From the NCBI GenBank assembly GCA_005223375.1, contig RXOD01004595.1:1-20091 (forward strand): a DNA stretch of 20,091 bases, given 5' to 3'. Origin of the DNA: Amoebophrya sp. AT5.2. Lineage: Eukaryota > Sar > Dinophyceae > Syndiniales > Amoebophryaceae. Under the pieces are notes generated by a model. That model was given only the letters and a program-made list of their open reading frames with translations, was not told the origin of the DNA and did not search any database. Shown here in pieces: positions 1-8,773 of this stretch (position 1 is its first letter; each line of letters starts with the position of its first letter). A program made the translations under genes and the position numbers.

Positions 1-1376
1 CCGCCACATCGGTGCAAAGCCGATCCGCGAACACGTCGAAGACGAGTGTGGACGCGCACCGCACCAACTACGGCGTGAGTCCGGTGGTTCCGAATGGCGC
101 GCAGCAGCAGATCCAGCAGAGCGGGACTACAGTTCCAGGGACCACCACGGCGGCAGGCGCGCCGACCACTGCAGCAGCGACCGCGGCGCCGGGAACGCTG
201 ACGCCAAATCTCTTTTTCGCAGCTGGGTCCAGTGCAACCACCGGGGGTGCGGCGACACTAACTGTTCCGCCAGCAGCAGCGGCCGCGGCGCCGCTGCTCG
301 GAGCGGCCGGAAATAGCTGTGGCGTGCAGTCCGCGATCCGCTCCCCGGCGCCTGGCAGTTTTGTAAACTCGCCCTTCGTCTTCTACCCGACCGTGCCGCA
401 GCAGCTGCAGCACGTCAACTTCAGTTACGCGAGCGCGGCGGCAGGGTTGCAGAACGGCCCGTACGGAAGTAGTACGTCGGCGTCGACGCTTGGGAAAGTG
501 GAAAGTGCTGCTGCCAGCGGAGGTGCTCCGATTACTGCTGCTTCGCAGGGCATGAACGCGTCGTCGAGTTCGACGCAGACACGAATTGCGAACGGCACAA
601 CTGCTCTCGCGGGGCAGCAAATGAACAGTCATTCAGCGACGAGCCTGCAGCAGCCGAGCGGTAGCAGCACGGGAGCCGCGACGGCGCATCAGAAACACGG
701 GAAAGTGGCTGTGGAGGCGCCGGAAACCGGAAAACAGCAGGCTCCGATGCCTGCAGAAAAGGAATCGGCGAAGCAGGCTGAAGCTGGAGGGGCGGTTGAA
801 GAGGTATCGGTTGCTCCTGCGGAAAAAACGGTTGCGGACGGGGACCAGGTATTGCGAGAGATACCTTCTTCTACTTTCGTTTTTTAAGTTTGAGGCTCAA
901 TCTTTCCCCAGCAATTCATTGAATTCAAAAGATCCGCATTAATAATGCACCTTCAGGTCACCACCGAGGCCACGGAAAACGTTTTTGTGGGCCGGAAGCA
1001 AATCGCGCTTGAGCTCGAAAAGGCGGAAACTTCCGATCGCTTCGGATTTTCGTCGGTGCCATTCTCCAGCGGCGGACTCGAGATCACAAGAGTGGATCGG
1101 GGTATCGCTGCTTGCTTATTCTTATGCAGCGACAGCGGGCTTCTAAAAACGATGTGCTTTCGTCTTTTTTCTGATCTTCGATCCTTCAACTCCAATCGAT
1201 CTGCAGGTGGTCTTCTGGCGCAGTGGAACACGGTGCGGAGGGCGGGCGGGCCGGCAACGATGGTTGGGGTCGGGGACGTCATCATGCGTGTGAACGCCGA
1301 GGAGGAGGACGAGGCCATGCGCGCCCAACTCGAAACCACCAAAATCGCCATGCTCGTTGCCAAGATGCGACTTTAA
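1..1376 (+). CDS. PDZ-domain protein, 5' end outside window (three exons)
   Basis: Exons are 1-848 (first full codon at 3), 957-1101 and 1207-1376, stop TAA; about 386 residues are in the window. The frame is open to the left edge, so the true start is upstream. Residues up to about 280 are low complexity (Ala, Ser, Thr, Gly, Gln) and look disordered. The last 90 or so form a PDZ domain: a carboxylate-binding-loop-like DRFGFSSVP, then GGLEITRVDRGGLLAQWN, then VGVGDVIMRVN, matching the usual GD-I--VN strand. PDZ domains bind C-terminal peptides, so a scaffold role is inferred; the partner is unknown. Intron 1 (849-956) is CAG|GTATTG to CTTCAG, phase 0. Intron 2 (1102-1206) is GTATCG to CTGCAG and splits the glycine codon in DRGG; splicing it joins the PDZ strands cleanly. 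Intron 2 is 105 nt with no in-frame stop, so retention would insert 35 residues into the domain. Confidence 0.8.
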
Positions 1377-1909
1377 GATTGAGTAGCGCGACGAATTCTG
1401 CACTTGTGGTTGTGGGGAGCGGGCGCAGCTGCTAGCATCCAGACTTGATTTTGTTTTTGATGAAACTGAAATCATCATCATCATGAAAGCAACGAGAATG
1501 ATATCTTTCTCTGCGTGGTGATTGTTTATGTCAATGCCGAGGGTGTTTTTGTCGAGCCGCACTGCTTCTAGAGCAAGGCCAGAAATTGATACTGTTGGTG
1601 TCGAAGATTAAGGCGTCGTCGCACGAAAGAAAGAGTGCGTTGTGGGGCTGCTTCTTTTTAGCTCCGCGGAACGTGTCATCAAAGGCGATCGCGCGAGCGA
1701 AATATGAGTGTGACACAAGTAAAAGAGGTGCGAGGTGGGATGAACGGAGCGAGTGTAGTGCTTTTTCGATGCGACAAGCGGAGATAGGTGATACTCCGAA
1801 AACGGCTGCAGGGCCATGAAGGAGCTGCTGAGCGAAAAGGAACAAATCTAGACTGCTTAGCTGCTGCACTTGGAGGTGCGCACACACGGTCACGGACACG
1901 AACGCAATA
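1377..1909. other. Intergenic spacer
   Basis: There is no convincing gene. The short open frames here lack ATG starts or have no coding-like composition. A short run of TCA repeats lies near 1471-1483. The spacer presumably holds the 3' end of the PDZ gene and the leader of the next gene. I recognise no RNA gene or promoter motif. Confidence 0.5.
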
Positions 1910-2846
1910 ATGTCTCAGCTTCAGGCAAGAAACATCGACGAGGAGCTTGCGATGGCGAGTCCTTACTTTGTAAGGCTCGCCAATCGCCCTGACTTGGTGG
2001 ATTCCTGGCAGCTCAAGTACTTGCACGCCGGAAACATCTACAGTGCGCGGGGGCCACTGAAGAGCAGGGATCTGCAAGTCGCAGACTTCGGCGCCGAGCT
2101 GCAGTATAAATATGACCTCCAATCCCACTATTTTTCAATTTCTTTTATCTATCCGGTTGTACTAGCGATTGTAAAACTTTTACTTTTGCATCAGAATCAA
2201 TTTACTTCCAGTCATGTTTCAAACAGCAGCCATGGAAAATACACCCTTTGTCTTCAGACATGGAGATCATCATGCGGACGCGTTCTATCAAGGGGAGAAA
2301 AAGCCGGCGAAGGTGATATTCGTCGGGGGTACCTATTGCCTCGGTAGAATGAGTCACACGCACCCCGAGACCGGTTTCAAGGTCTGGGAGCGGTTCGGAA
2401 ACCGGGCGCGCCTCATCGACGTGACCGGCGACATTAAGCGGTCGAAATTTTACCTGCCCGGAACAAGCAGCGACCACGTGTGGGATTGGCGCATCATACT
2501 AGCGTGTGGATCGGAAGTAGACGTTGAAGACGCGCTCCGATTCGCCTGCTCACTGTTCCACAACGAGGCCGCGGGACCCCCTTCCTCGAGGTACTTCGAC
2601 TTCTGGTCGTTGGGGTCGGGACAGCGGCTGAACAACGCGCTGCCGGGCCCGCCTCCGCCTGCCGCTCCCAACGCGGTCGCGGGTGCAGCTGTTGGGTCAG
2701 GACAGGCGCTGCAGAATCGCGTGCAGGACCTGGAGACGGAAAACGAGCGACTGCGAAAGCGAATCGCGGAACTGGAAGGCACGTCTGCACCGGGCGCAGG
2801 GTCCGGGGGAAAGTCGCCGGCACGAAAAAGGCAGCGCGAAGACTGA
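1910..2846 (+). CDS. Uncharacterised protein with leucine-zipper-like coiled coil and basic tail (two exons)
   Basis: Exons are 1910-2103 and 2258-2846, giving 260 residues. The ATG at 1910 (aataATGTC) is the first in frame. The intron 2104-2257 is GTATAA to a pyrimidine-rich TCTTCAG; it splits a Gln codon (CA|A) and keeps the long downstream frame. An acceptor at 2211 was tested and leads quickly to stops. The middle of the protein (about 66-175) looks folded, with segments such as KVIFVGGTYCLGRM and HVWDWRIILACGSEVD, but I do not recognise the family. After a Pro/Ala linker, leucines at about 216, 223, 230 and 237 fall every seventh residue (LQNRVQDLETENERL is the start), predicting a dimerising coiled coil. 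No basic DNA-contact region precedes it, so it is not a standard bZIP. The end KSPARKRQRED could be a nuclear localisation signal (inference). Confidence 0.75.
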
Positions 2847-3380
2847 TGGAATTCAAAACTTTTTGAGAAGTAGTTCTACGTACAGTACGACCGCGGGCGC
2901 AACGGCTAGTCAGCATCATAATCATTCACTTTCAAGATCAAGATCCGCTGCTGTAAAACTTGCTCCAGCACGAAAGCACATTCATGAAGGACGTTAGTCA
3001 CGCACCCAAGACGAACCAAGAAAGCGAATGAGAGACTGTGTCATCAATCTTCATCCGAAAACTGTGGCAGTGAAAGACCTGATTCAGACTTAGCGTCACC
3101 AGGAGTTGTATCCGAACGCAGTCGGCAGCTGCATCTTTTGGTCCGTGGAACGGATCCTGCCCTTCATCGTGGAAACAGCGAAGCGCAGCAACGAGTCCTA
3201 CAGTAGTTGTAGGTGGAGGCCGTGGCCGACGTTTTCATTCTGCACAATGCCAAGGACCGTAGCACTCTCTTTGTCTTTTTTATCCTGTTAGTTTAAGTTT
3301 TACCCGCCAGCAGTACGCCAGGACGAGGACGCGGACCTCTTCAGGAGCGTGGCTGAGCAAATTATCGTATTATCCGAAAA
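2847..3380 (+). other. Spacer with possible small upstream exons
   Basis: No complete gene is evident. Positions 3094-3168 encode a coherent peptide (YPNAVGSCIFWSVERILPF and neighbours), 3213-3258 encode VEAVADVFILHNAKD, and 3314-3382 encode QDEDADLFRSVAEQIIVL. These three pieces can be joined by phase-compatible GT-AG introns of 44 and 55 nt, and then to the next reading frame by a 56-nt intron (3383-3438). They look helical and coding-like, unlike most of the spacer. No start codon is resolved: an in-frame ATG at 3028 is separated from them by a TAG at 3091. They may be 5' exons of the gene at 3381-4856. Confidence 0.35.
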
Positions 3381-4856
3381 ATGTCGCCGGCTCCGACAAT
3401 GCCCAGGAATCCGGTCATGCACTCCATGTCGAGGGCAGTCGCAACTTGTCTTCTCGTGCGCTTGCTTCCCACCGAACATTCGGCATGCACGGCGACACAC
3501 TTTCCCGTCCGAGCCGCCTCCGAGGATGCACTTATGGCTAGGTCGTCAGGCGATGCGGGTACTGTCACTGTGACGGCGTCGCAAGAGACCGACGTAGCGG
3601 GTGCTGGGGGCCTCGAGGGCCCCACCGCGAGGGATCTCGAGCAGCACCGGCCGCCGGCCAATCTGACGAGTCACCGATCAAACTCCCAACAGTCCCGTAC
3701 GGAGCTGTGCTCCTTCCCCGCGCTTGGCGTTCCGCTACCAACCGTCGCAGCAGGAGCAGTAGCTCCTCTCACGACCCATAGCACATCAACTTCAAGCGAT
3801 TCCAGCAGGGCCGCTCGGCCAGCGCAATCTCAACCCGACGGCGAGCCCTCGGTTTTTCACTGCGCGGCGCGGCTTCTTCATAGCTTCCACTGTGGGCTGC
3901 CGGCGAACTTCTTCGGAACTCCAGCAAACCCGAGCAAAACTGGCCTCGCCCCCGCGCACCCCGCGCCGCCGCTGACTGGGGTTCCGGATCCGGGCGGCGG
4001 CTCCTGTGCAGACCACTACGATCACGTTCGTGAGGAGGACGAAATAGTGCGACGGTTCAATGATTCGCTGTGCCTAGTATCTCGTGCGGGAAACCCGCTC
4101 CCTTCTGTAGATTCGGGAGTAGCTACCGCGGATCACCGCTGCTCGGACAAAAGGGACGACGGGACTGCCGCGGGCGGCACGGGGAAGACCGAGATGAACG
4201 ACGATGCGGCAACGGCGCAGCTTCGCGAGCAGGTCGTGAATGCGCTGGCCGAAGTGCAGCTGCAGCGGTCCGGGAGGAGCCTGAGCCCCGCATCCTCCGA
4301 GGAAGAGCCGGGAGGACGCTCCGCCTCGCGGGACGAGCCGCAACTGTCGCGCAGCGGGAGCACGTGCGGAGGTGGAGGTAGCACGAACAAACTCTGCCGC
4401 ACACAGCGGTCCGGATTGCTACGTGGCGGCTCCATGCTACTAGAGGAACAGGATCATCTTGTTCATCATCATGATGAGAAAGAGAATGATCGTGTCGGCG
4501 GCGCTGTCGTGAAGGAAGAGGAGGCGACGGAGCCGGCGGTTCCCTGTAGGTGGCACATGAGAGGCCTGCCCGGAAGCACCCCATGGGGGAGCAAAACCCG
4601 CAGCGAGAGCTTTGGAAAGAGTCGTGGCAGAAAAGAAAATAGCCCGCCGCACGGAGGAGGGGCTGCCGTGGGAGGAGCAGGAGAAGCTCCGGGAGTGGAG
4701 GGACCACGTTTTGCCTCTGAGTGCAATGACGGCGACGAGGAAGTGCAGCCGGCGAGGCGGTCGTCAACCCGAAAACTGTCCTTAGTGACGACGGGCCGCG
4801 CCGCAGCCGGCATTCTCAAGCCGTCGCAAGGGGGAAACGGCACAGGGTCGACGTGA
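3381..4856 (+). CDS. Uncharacterised low-complexity, probably disordered protein
   Basis: A single open frame of 491 codons starts at ATG 3381 (gaaaaATGTC) and ends in TGA. Its unbroken length in GC-rich sequence supports a real gene, but no domain is recognised. It is rich in Ser, Gly, Ala, Pro and charged residues and is probably disordered. A more ordered, acidic helical stretch lies near residues 270-290 (AATAQLREQVVNALAEVQLQ). A His/Asp/Glu-rich patch (DHLVHHHDEKEND) follows around residue 360. Near the C-terminus is GILK, which fits the SILK-type docking motif of protein phosphatase 1; four residues are weak evidence. The true N-terminus is uncertain, because phase-compatible exons upstream (3094-3382) could replace the first 20 or so residues through an acceptor at 3438. 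There is no clear signal peptide or membrane segment. Confidence 0.55.
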   Translation: MSPAPTMPRNPVMHSMSRAVATCLLVRLLPTEHSACTATHFPVRAASEDALMARSSGDAGTVTVTASQETDVAGAGGLEGPTARDLEQHRPPANLTSHRSNSQQSRTELCSFPALGVPLPTVAAGAVAPLTTHSTSTSSDSSRAARPAQSQPDGEPSVFHCAARLLHSFHCGLPANFFGTPANPSKTGLAPAHPAPPLTGVPDPGGGSCADHYDHVREEDEIVRRFNDSLCLVSRAGNPLPSVDSGVATADHRCSDKRDDGTAAGGTGKTEMNDDAATAQLREQVVNALAEVQLQRSGRSLSPASSEEEPGGRSASRDEPQLSRSGSTCGGGGSTNKLCRTQRSGLLRGGSMLLEEQDHLVHHHDEKENDRVGGAVVKEEEATEPAVPCRWHMRGLPGSTPWGSKTRSESFGKSRGRKENSPPHGGGAAVGGAGEAPGVEGPRFASECNDGDEEVQPARRSSTRKLSLVTTGRAAAGILKPSQGGNGTGST

Positions 4857-5550
4857 CACGTGGAACTACCTGTACGCACGAAGGACTAGTAGTACGCTCT
4901 CGCACGACCACAACGCGCACGGATATGGGTACAGACGCGGGTTGTAGCGCGTCTAATTGCAATTGCAAATGCACCTCTTGAGCTGTAGCTGGTGTGCGCG
5001 CGAACTTGGACAAATTTGCGTTCGTACTGGCGAACGCGATATCGATTTCGATGTGACGGTGACGCACACGCACTCGTGCAGTATCCGAGTGATTCTTTTT
5101 GAGCTCGACAAAAACGGTGACGATTTAGTCAGGTCGAGGCGGTGTTTCCGCTTCCAAGAACTCAGAGTAGAACCGAATCGGGCGACCGTGTCGCCGTAAG
5201 AGAAGGAAAGTCTGGATCAGTAAAAGAGAAGCACGTCGCTGTTCTGGTATCGGTCACTCCATCACGACGAGTCGAACTGCTTTGAAAATGACAGAATGAT
5301 CATCCTGGGAGCTGCACGTTGCCGCAAGCCCTGCCCTGCGCGTGGAAGCGATGCCCATCCCCGATCCGGAAGATGATAATAATTCGTATTTCGACAACAT
5401 CTGTGTCAGGGATGCACTTAGTCATGGGTGTGAAGCGCTTTCTTGTGTAGTGGTGTTTCCTGTCAACTTACGCGGAAAGGTTGCGCTTCTACTATACATT
5501 GATCATAGGGTAGTGGCGGAGTCGATTGTCTGTACGGGTTCTTGACTTGC
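4857..5550. other. Intergenic spacer upstream of CLPTM1
   Basis: No gene is supported. Small open frames at 4957-5199 and 5342-5545 begin at non-ATG codons or show no family resemblance. An ATG at 5351 opens an acidic peptide (MPIPDPEDDNNSYFDN) that loses coding character after about 18 codons and stops at 5545. It could be an upstream ORF in the CLPTM1 leader. No TATA-like or other recognisable promoter element was seen. Confidence 0.45.
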
Positions 5551-7953
5551 ATGATGGCGGTGAGTAGTGCTCCTTCGACTGGCGGCAACGGCTCCTTGCG
5601 TCAGCGAAAAGATACTGCTCCCGACACTAAAAAGGAAGCGGCGGCTACGAGAACTTCTTCTGCCACCACGTCGGAGCCTGGTTCTGCTGCAAAGGATGTT
5701 AAGGAGGTCACCACCTCCAGCAGCAAGAACACGGACAAGAAGCGACGCAGCCGCCACGAAATCATACAGGCCTGGGGCAGTAACGCGGTGGTGGTCGCCA
5801 TTCTCGCGTACGGCGCCTTCGTCGCGTTTAACTTCTACCGCATGTGCTACCCCAATTTCCCCGCGCAGGACGCGGCCGGAAACCCTGTTCGGTTTGTGAA
5901 GAACAGCATAAGACCGGGCGCGACCCTCGAGGCCGTCGTGTACCTGCGGGACGAGGTCACAGGTTCGCGCCGAACCTCCACCGCAGACCTGGAGAAAAAG
6001 GAAAACCGGGAGGAGATTTGGCGGTTCACTTTCCCCTACACCTGGGGCGACGAGGAGTACGCGAAGCCGGTGGAGTTGAAGGGCGCGGAGGGGAGTGCGC
6101 ACCAAGTCCTCACGAAGGAGGCGATCGCGAAGGAGCTGGACGGGCAGCCGCTGACAAAGTTCGACAAGCTACAGGTGCCCATCAAGATTCCGCTCCACGT
6201 GCTGGAGAACGTAAACAAGAAGATAGTCGAGATCGAGGTGTACAACTACGAAGAGAAAGAGATAGAGAACAAGGAAGCAACAGGAGCTAGAAAGAAGAAC
6301 AAGGGGAACAACTACAGCAAGAGAAAGAAGCTTATCGCGCGCTCCGAAGCGTCCGTCGTGAAGTGGATCAAGAAGGAGGTGGACGAGATGAACGGGAAAC
6401 GGCGCAAGTATAGTCTGATGGTCCCGTTCTCGTCCGCGGAGGGGAGGACGAAAAGGATCGCGGTGGACGAGTACGGCGAGACGGAAGAGGTGGCGTACGA
6501 CCCGGTGTGGGAGGCAGCACAGGACCAGTACTGCCCGGAGAAGAAGGAGCCGATCTATGCGAAGAAGTTGTACGACCACAAAGCGGACGCGGAAAAAACC
6601 GAGTGGTTCGTGGTGCGGGGCCTGCCAAAACTGCAGCTGAAGCTGGTGTTCGACGAAGACGAGTACCCGTGGTGGTTCTTCGAACGGGAATCGAGCGGGT
6701 ACTTGCCCCAGACGGTCGTGGACAACTTCTGGCTCACGGACGACCAGCTGACGAAGTTCGACGCCTTGAAGAAAGAAGAGGAAGGTGGAAAAGCACTATC
6801 AGAGCAATTTCTGCATTTCAACGCGTCGTTCCGGTTCGATCTGATGAGCTCGGCGCGGTGGCGCTTCCAGCACACGATGGAGGAGCGGCTGCAGGCGACG
6901 GCGGCATCCTTCGGAGAGAACAGCGAAGAAGCGCTGCAGATGCGAGACCTGTTCGCAAACACGTCGCCAACGCTGCTCGTGGTCACGCTGGTACAAATTC
7001 TTAAATCCTATCTTGCCCCGTGTACGTGTTGGATGACAATTCATCTAAATTTCACCCTACCGATGGATTCCGACTCGAGTCCAAAACATATTCTCCGAAT
7101 AAACAAAAATCTAATCTCATCACAGATCGTTTCGATTCTGCATATGATTTTCGAGTTTCTCGCTTTCAAGGCTGACGTGCAGTTTTGGAATTCCCAGTCT
7201 GCCGAGACGCTGAACAAGTACGTGTCCGTGACTTCCGTGCTGCTCAACATCGTGTTCGAGGGCATTCTGCTCCTCTACCTCGTCGACCAGGGCTCAAATT
7301 TTCTCATCGTCGTTTTCTCCGTCATCTCCATCGTGATCGAGTGCTGGAAGGTGACGCGCGCGATGTATCTCGACTGCTACTTTCTCTTCGGCTTCATTCC
7401 GCTCCCCAAACTGCGCGCCCGGATCGAGAAAACCGGCGAGAACTGGGACTGGATCGCGATCAAGTACTTGTCCTTCGTCCTGTTACCCGTAGTAATCACC
7501 TACGCCGGGTACTCGCTGTACTTCGAGTGCCACAAGGGGTGGTACTCGTTTCTGCTGGAAACCGCGGCCAGCTGCGTGTACGCGGGCGGCTTCATCCTGA
7601 TGACGCCGCAGCTCTTCATCAACTACAAGCTGAAGTCGGTCGCCTTCCTCCCGTGGCGCCGCTTCGTGTACCGCGCGCTGAACACGTTCGTGGACGACCT
7701 CTTCTCCTTCATCATCCGCATGCCCACAATGCATCGGATGGGCTGCTTCCGCGACGACGTGGTGTTCTTCGTGTACCTCTATCAGCGCTGGATCTACCCC
7801 GTGGACAAAAACCGCATGTTCGGGGACGACGACGACCTGGAGGAGTTCACGGAGCTGGAAAAAACCGGTGCAGTTGGCGGGAAAAAAAGTCTGGCCGCAG
7901 GTGGGAGTCACAGGGGCGAGGTGGAGATGGCATCTTCCAAGAAGAAAAAGTGA
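5551..7953 (+). CDS. CLPTM1: CLPTM1 family multi-pass membrane protein (two exons)
   Basis: Exons are 5551-6990 and 7126-7953, giving 755 residues, slightly longer than animal CLPTM1. ATG 5551 is used; ATG 5554 directly follows. The N-terminal 70 residues are Ser/Thr/Lys-rich and cytosolic-looking. TM1 spans about 79-96 and is followed by a large hydrophilic, probably luminal domain (97-470). Further hydrophobic segments lie at about 471-494, 512-534, 536-558, 589-613 and 622-645. Family signatures include FEFLAFKADVQFW, MTPQLFINYKLKSVAFLPWR, NTFVDDLFSFIIRMPTM and DDVVFFVYLYQRWIYPVD. The intron (6991-7125, GTACAA to CACAG, phase 0) interrupts a membrane segment; removing it restores the family sequence VTL-IVSILHMIFEFLAF. 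It is 135 nt with no in-frame stop. In animals CLPTM1 retains GABA-A receptors in the ER, and the related CLPTM1L scrambles a GPI precursor; which role applies here is unknown. The C-terminus ends in a lysine run. Confidence 0.96.
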   Translation: MMAVSSAPSTGGNGSLRQRKDTAPDTKKEAAATRTSSATTSEPGSAAKDVKEVTTSSSKNTDKKRRSRHEIIQAWGSNAVVVAILAYGAFVAFNFYRMCYPNFPAQDAAGNPVRFVKNSIRPGATLEAVVYLRDEVTGSRRTSTADLEKKENREEIWRFTFPYTWGDEEYAKPVELKGAEGSAHQVLTKEAIAKELDGQPLTKFDKLQVPIKIPLHVLENVNKKIVEIEVYNYEEKEIENKEATGARKKNKGNNYSKRKKLIARSEASVVKWIKKEVDEMNGKRRKYSLMVPFSSAEGRTKRIAVDEYGETEEVAYDPVWEAAQDQYCPEKKEPIYAKKLYDHKADAEKTEWFVVRGLPKLQLKLVFDEDEYPWWFFERESSGYLPQTVVDNFWLTDDQLTKFDALKKEEEGGKALSEQFLHFNASFRFDLMSSARWRFQHTMEERLQATAASFGENSEEALQMRDLFANTSPTLLVVTLVQILKSYLAPCTCWMTIHLNFTLPMDSDSSPKHILRINKNLISSQIVSILHMIFEFLAFKADVQFWNSQSAETLNKYVSVTSVLLNIVFEGILLLYLVDQGSNFLIVVFSVISIVIECWKVTRAMYLDCYFLFGFIPLPKLRARIEKTGENWDWIAIKYLSFVLLPVVITYAGYSLYFECHKGWYSFLLETAASCVYAGGFILMTPQLFINYKLKSVAFLPWRRFVYRALNTFVDDLFSFIIRMPTMHRMGCFRDDVVFFVYLYQRWIYPVDKNRMFGDDDDLEEFTELEKTGAVGGKKSLAAGGSHRGEVEMASSKKKK

Positions 7954-8773
7954 ACTTCAACTCAAGAAAGTACTCATCTATAAGGGAGCCCCTTGCTACT
8001 GCTACAACAGCTGTGTTCATGCGCGATGGATAATGAAGTGAAACCGCCCTCGGTCCGGGTCCGCCTGCGCCGCGGCTTCGTTACTGACGCACTTGGAGTG
8101 GCTCTCTATTGAAAGACCGACTCAAGCAAACGGCCCGCGCATGGCGACTCATTTTGTGCATAGAACAACGACATAAACAAGCGAGCAATGCCAATGCATT
8201 AAGAAAGGCGTGACATGGTGGCCGCGCCGCGGGAATGCAATGGATGCGAAGATGATGTTCAGAAGGATTTGCGTCGGATGTGCGAGAGAAAAATTGTTTG
8301 AGCGGACAACGGTGCCTCGGAAGATGAGAGTTTCCTGCGCCGATGGTCTCTTTCGACGCGGTGCTTAGCAGCTAAGGCTATCGCGATGTAGATGTGCTGT
8401 CGTTCTCGTTTTAAATTCAACTACAGTTGTCGGCCATTCATAATAGACACGGCACCTGTAGCACTAGCAGACTCCGAAGTTGTGCGGTTGCAGCGACGTC
8501 TACCACATTTTGTTTGGTGGCATCCGTGTCATCGTAAAGGAGCCGCGATAGCGACACAAGAAAAAGCTCACTCCATAGGGAAATTAAGTAGTGACTCGAC
8601 GCGGCGGCTGCGGCTGTTGGTTCTGAAACCACCGGACGCGTGCCACCAGCGCGACCCGGGCCCGTCTCCACCACCCGTGGGCTGTCCGCTTGAAGGGGCA
8701 CTCCAATCTTTCTCTCGCTCGAAAGCCGCTTCGCCGACCTGCATCGTACTAGAAAGAGAGAAATCGAGTGATC
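7954..8773. other. Intergenic spacer, nothing recognised
   Basis: About 820 bases carry no supported gene on either strand. The longer open frames entering from 8392 (+) and 8438 (-) start at non-ATG codons or mirror the coding sequence downstream. I found no tRNA, snRNA, tandem repeat or terminal-repeat element by eye. Confidence 0.45.

Noticed and set aside
1472..1504. Similarity between TCATCATCATGA-type sequence here and at 4463-4490
   Set aside because: It is mainly a simple TCA repeat; the remaining match is too short to call a dispersed repeat.
5503..6105. 200-codon - strand frame opposite CLPTM1
   Set aside because: It is a shadow of the conserved CLPTM1 coding sequence, with no ATG-based support or family resemblance.
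7954..8773. Possible RNA genes in the large spacers
   Set aside because: By eye, no tRNA T-loop signature, spliced-leader sequence or snRNA motif was found in any of the spacers.
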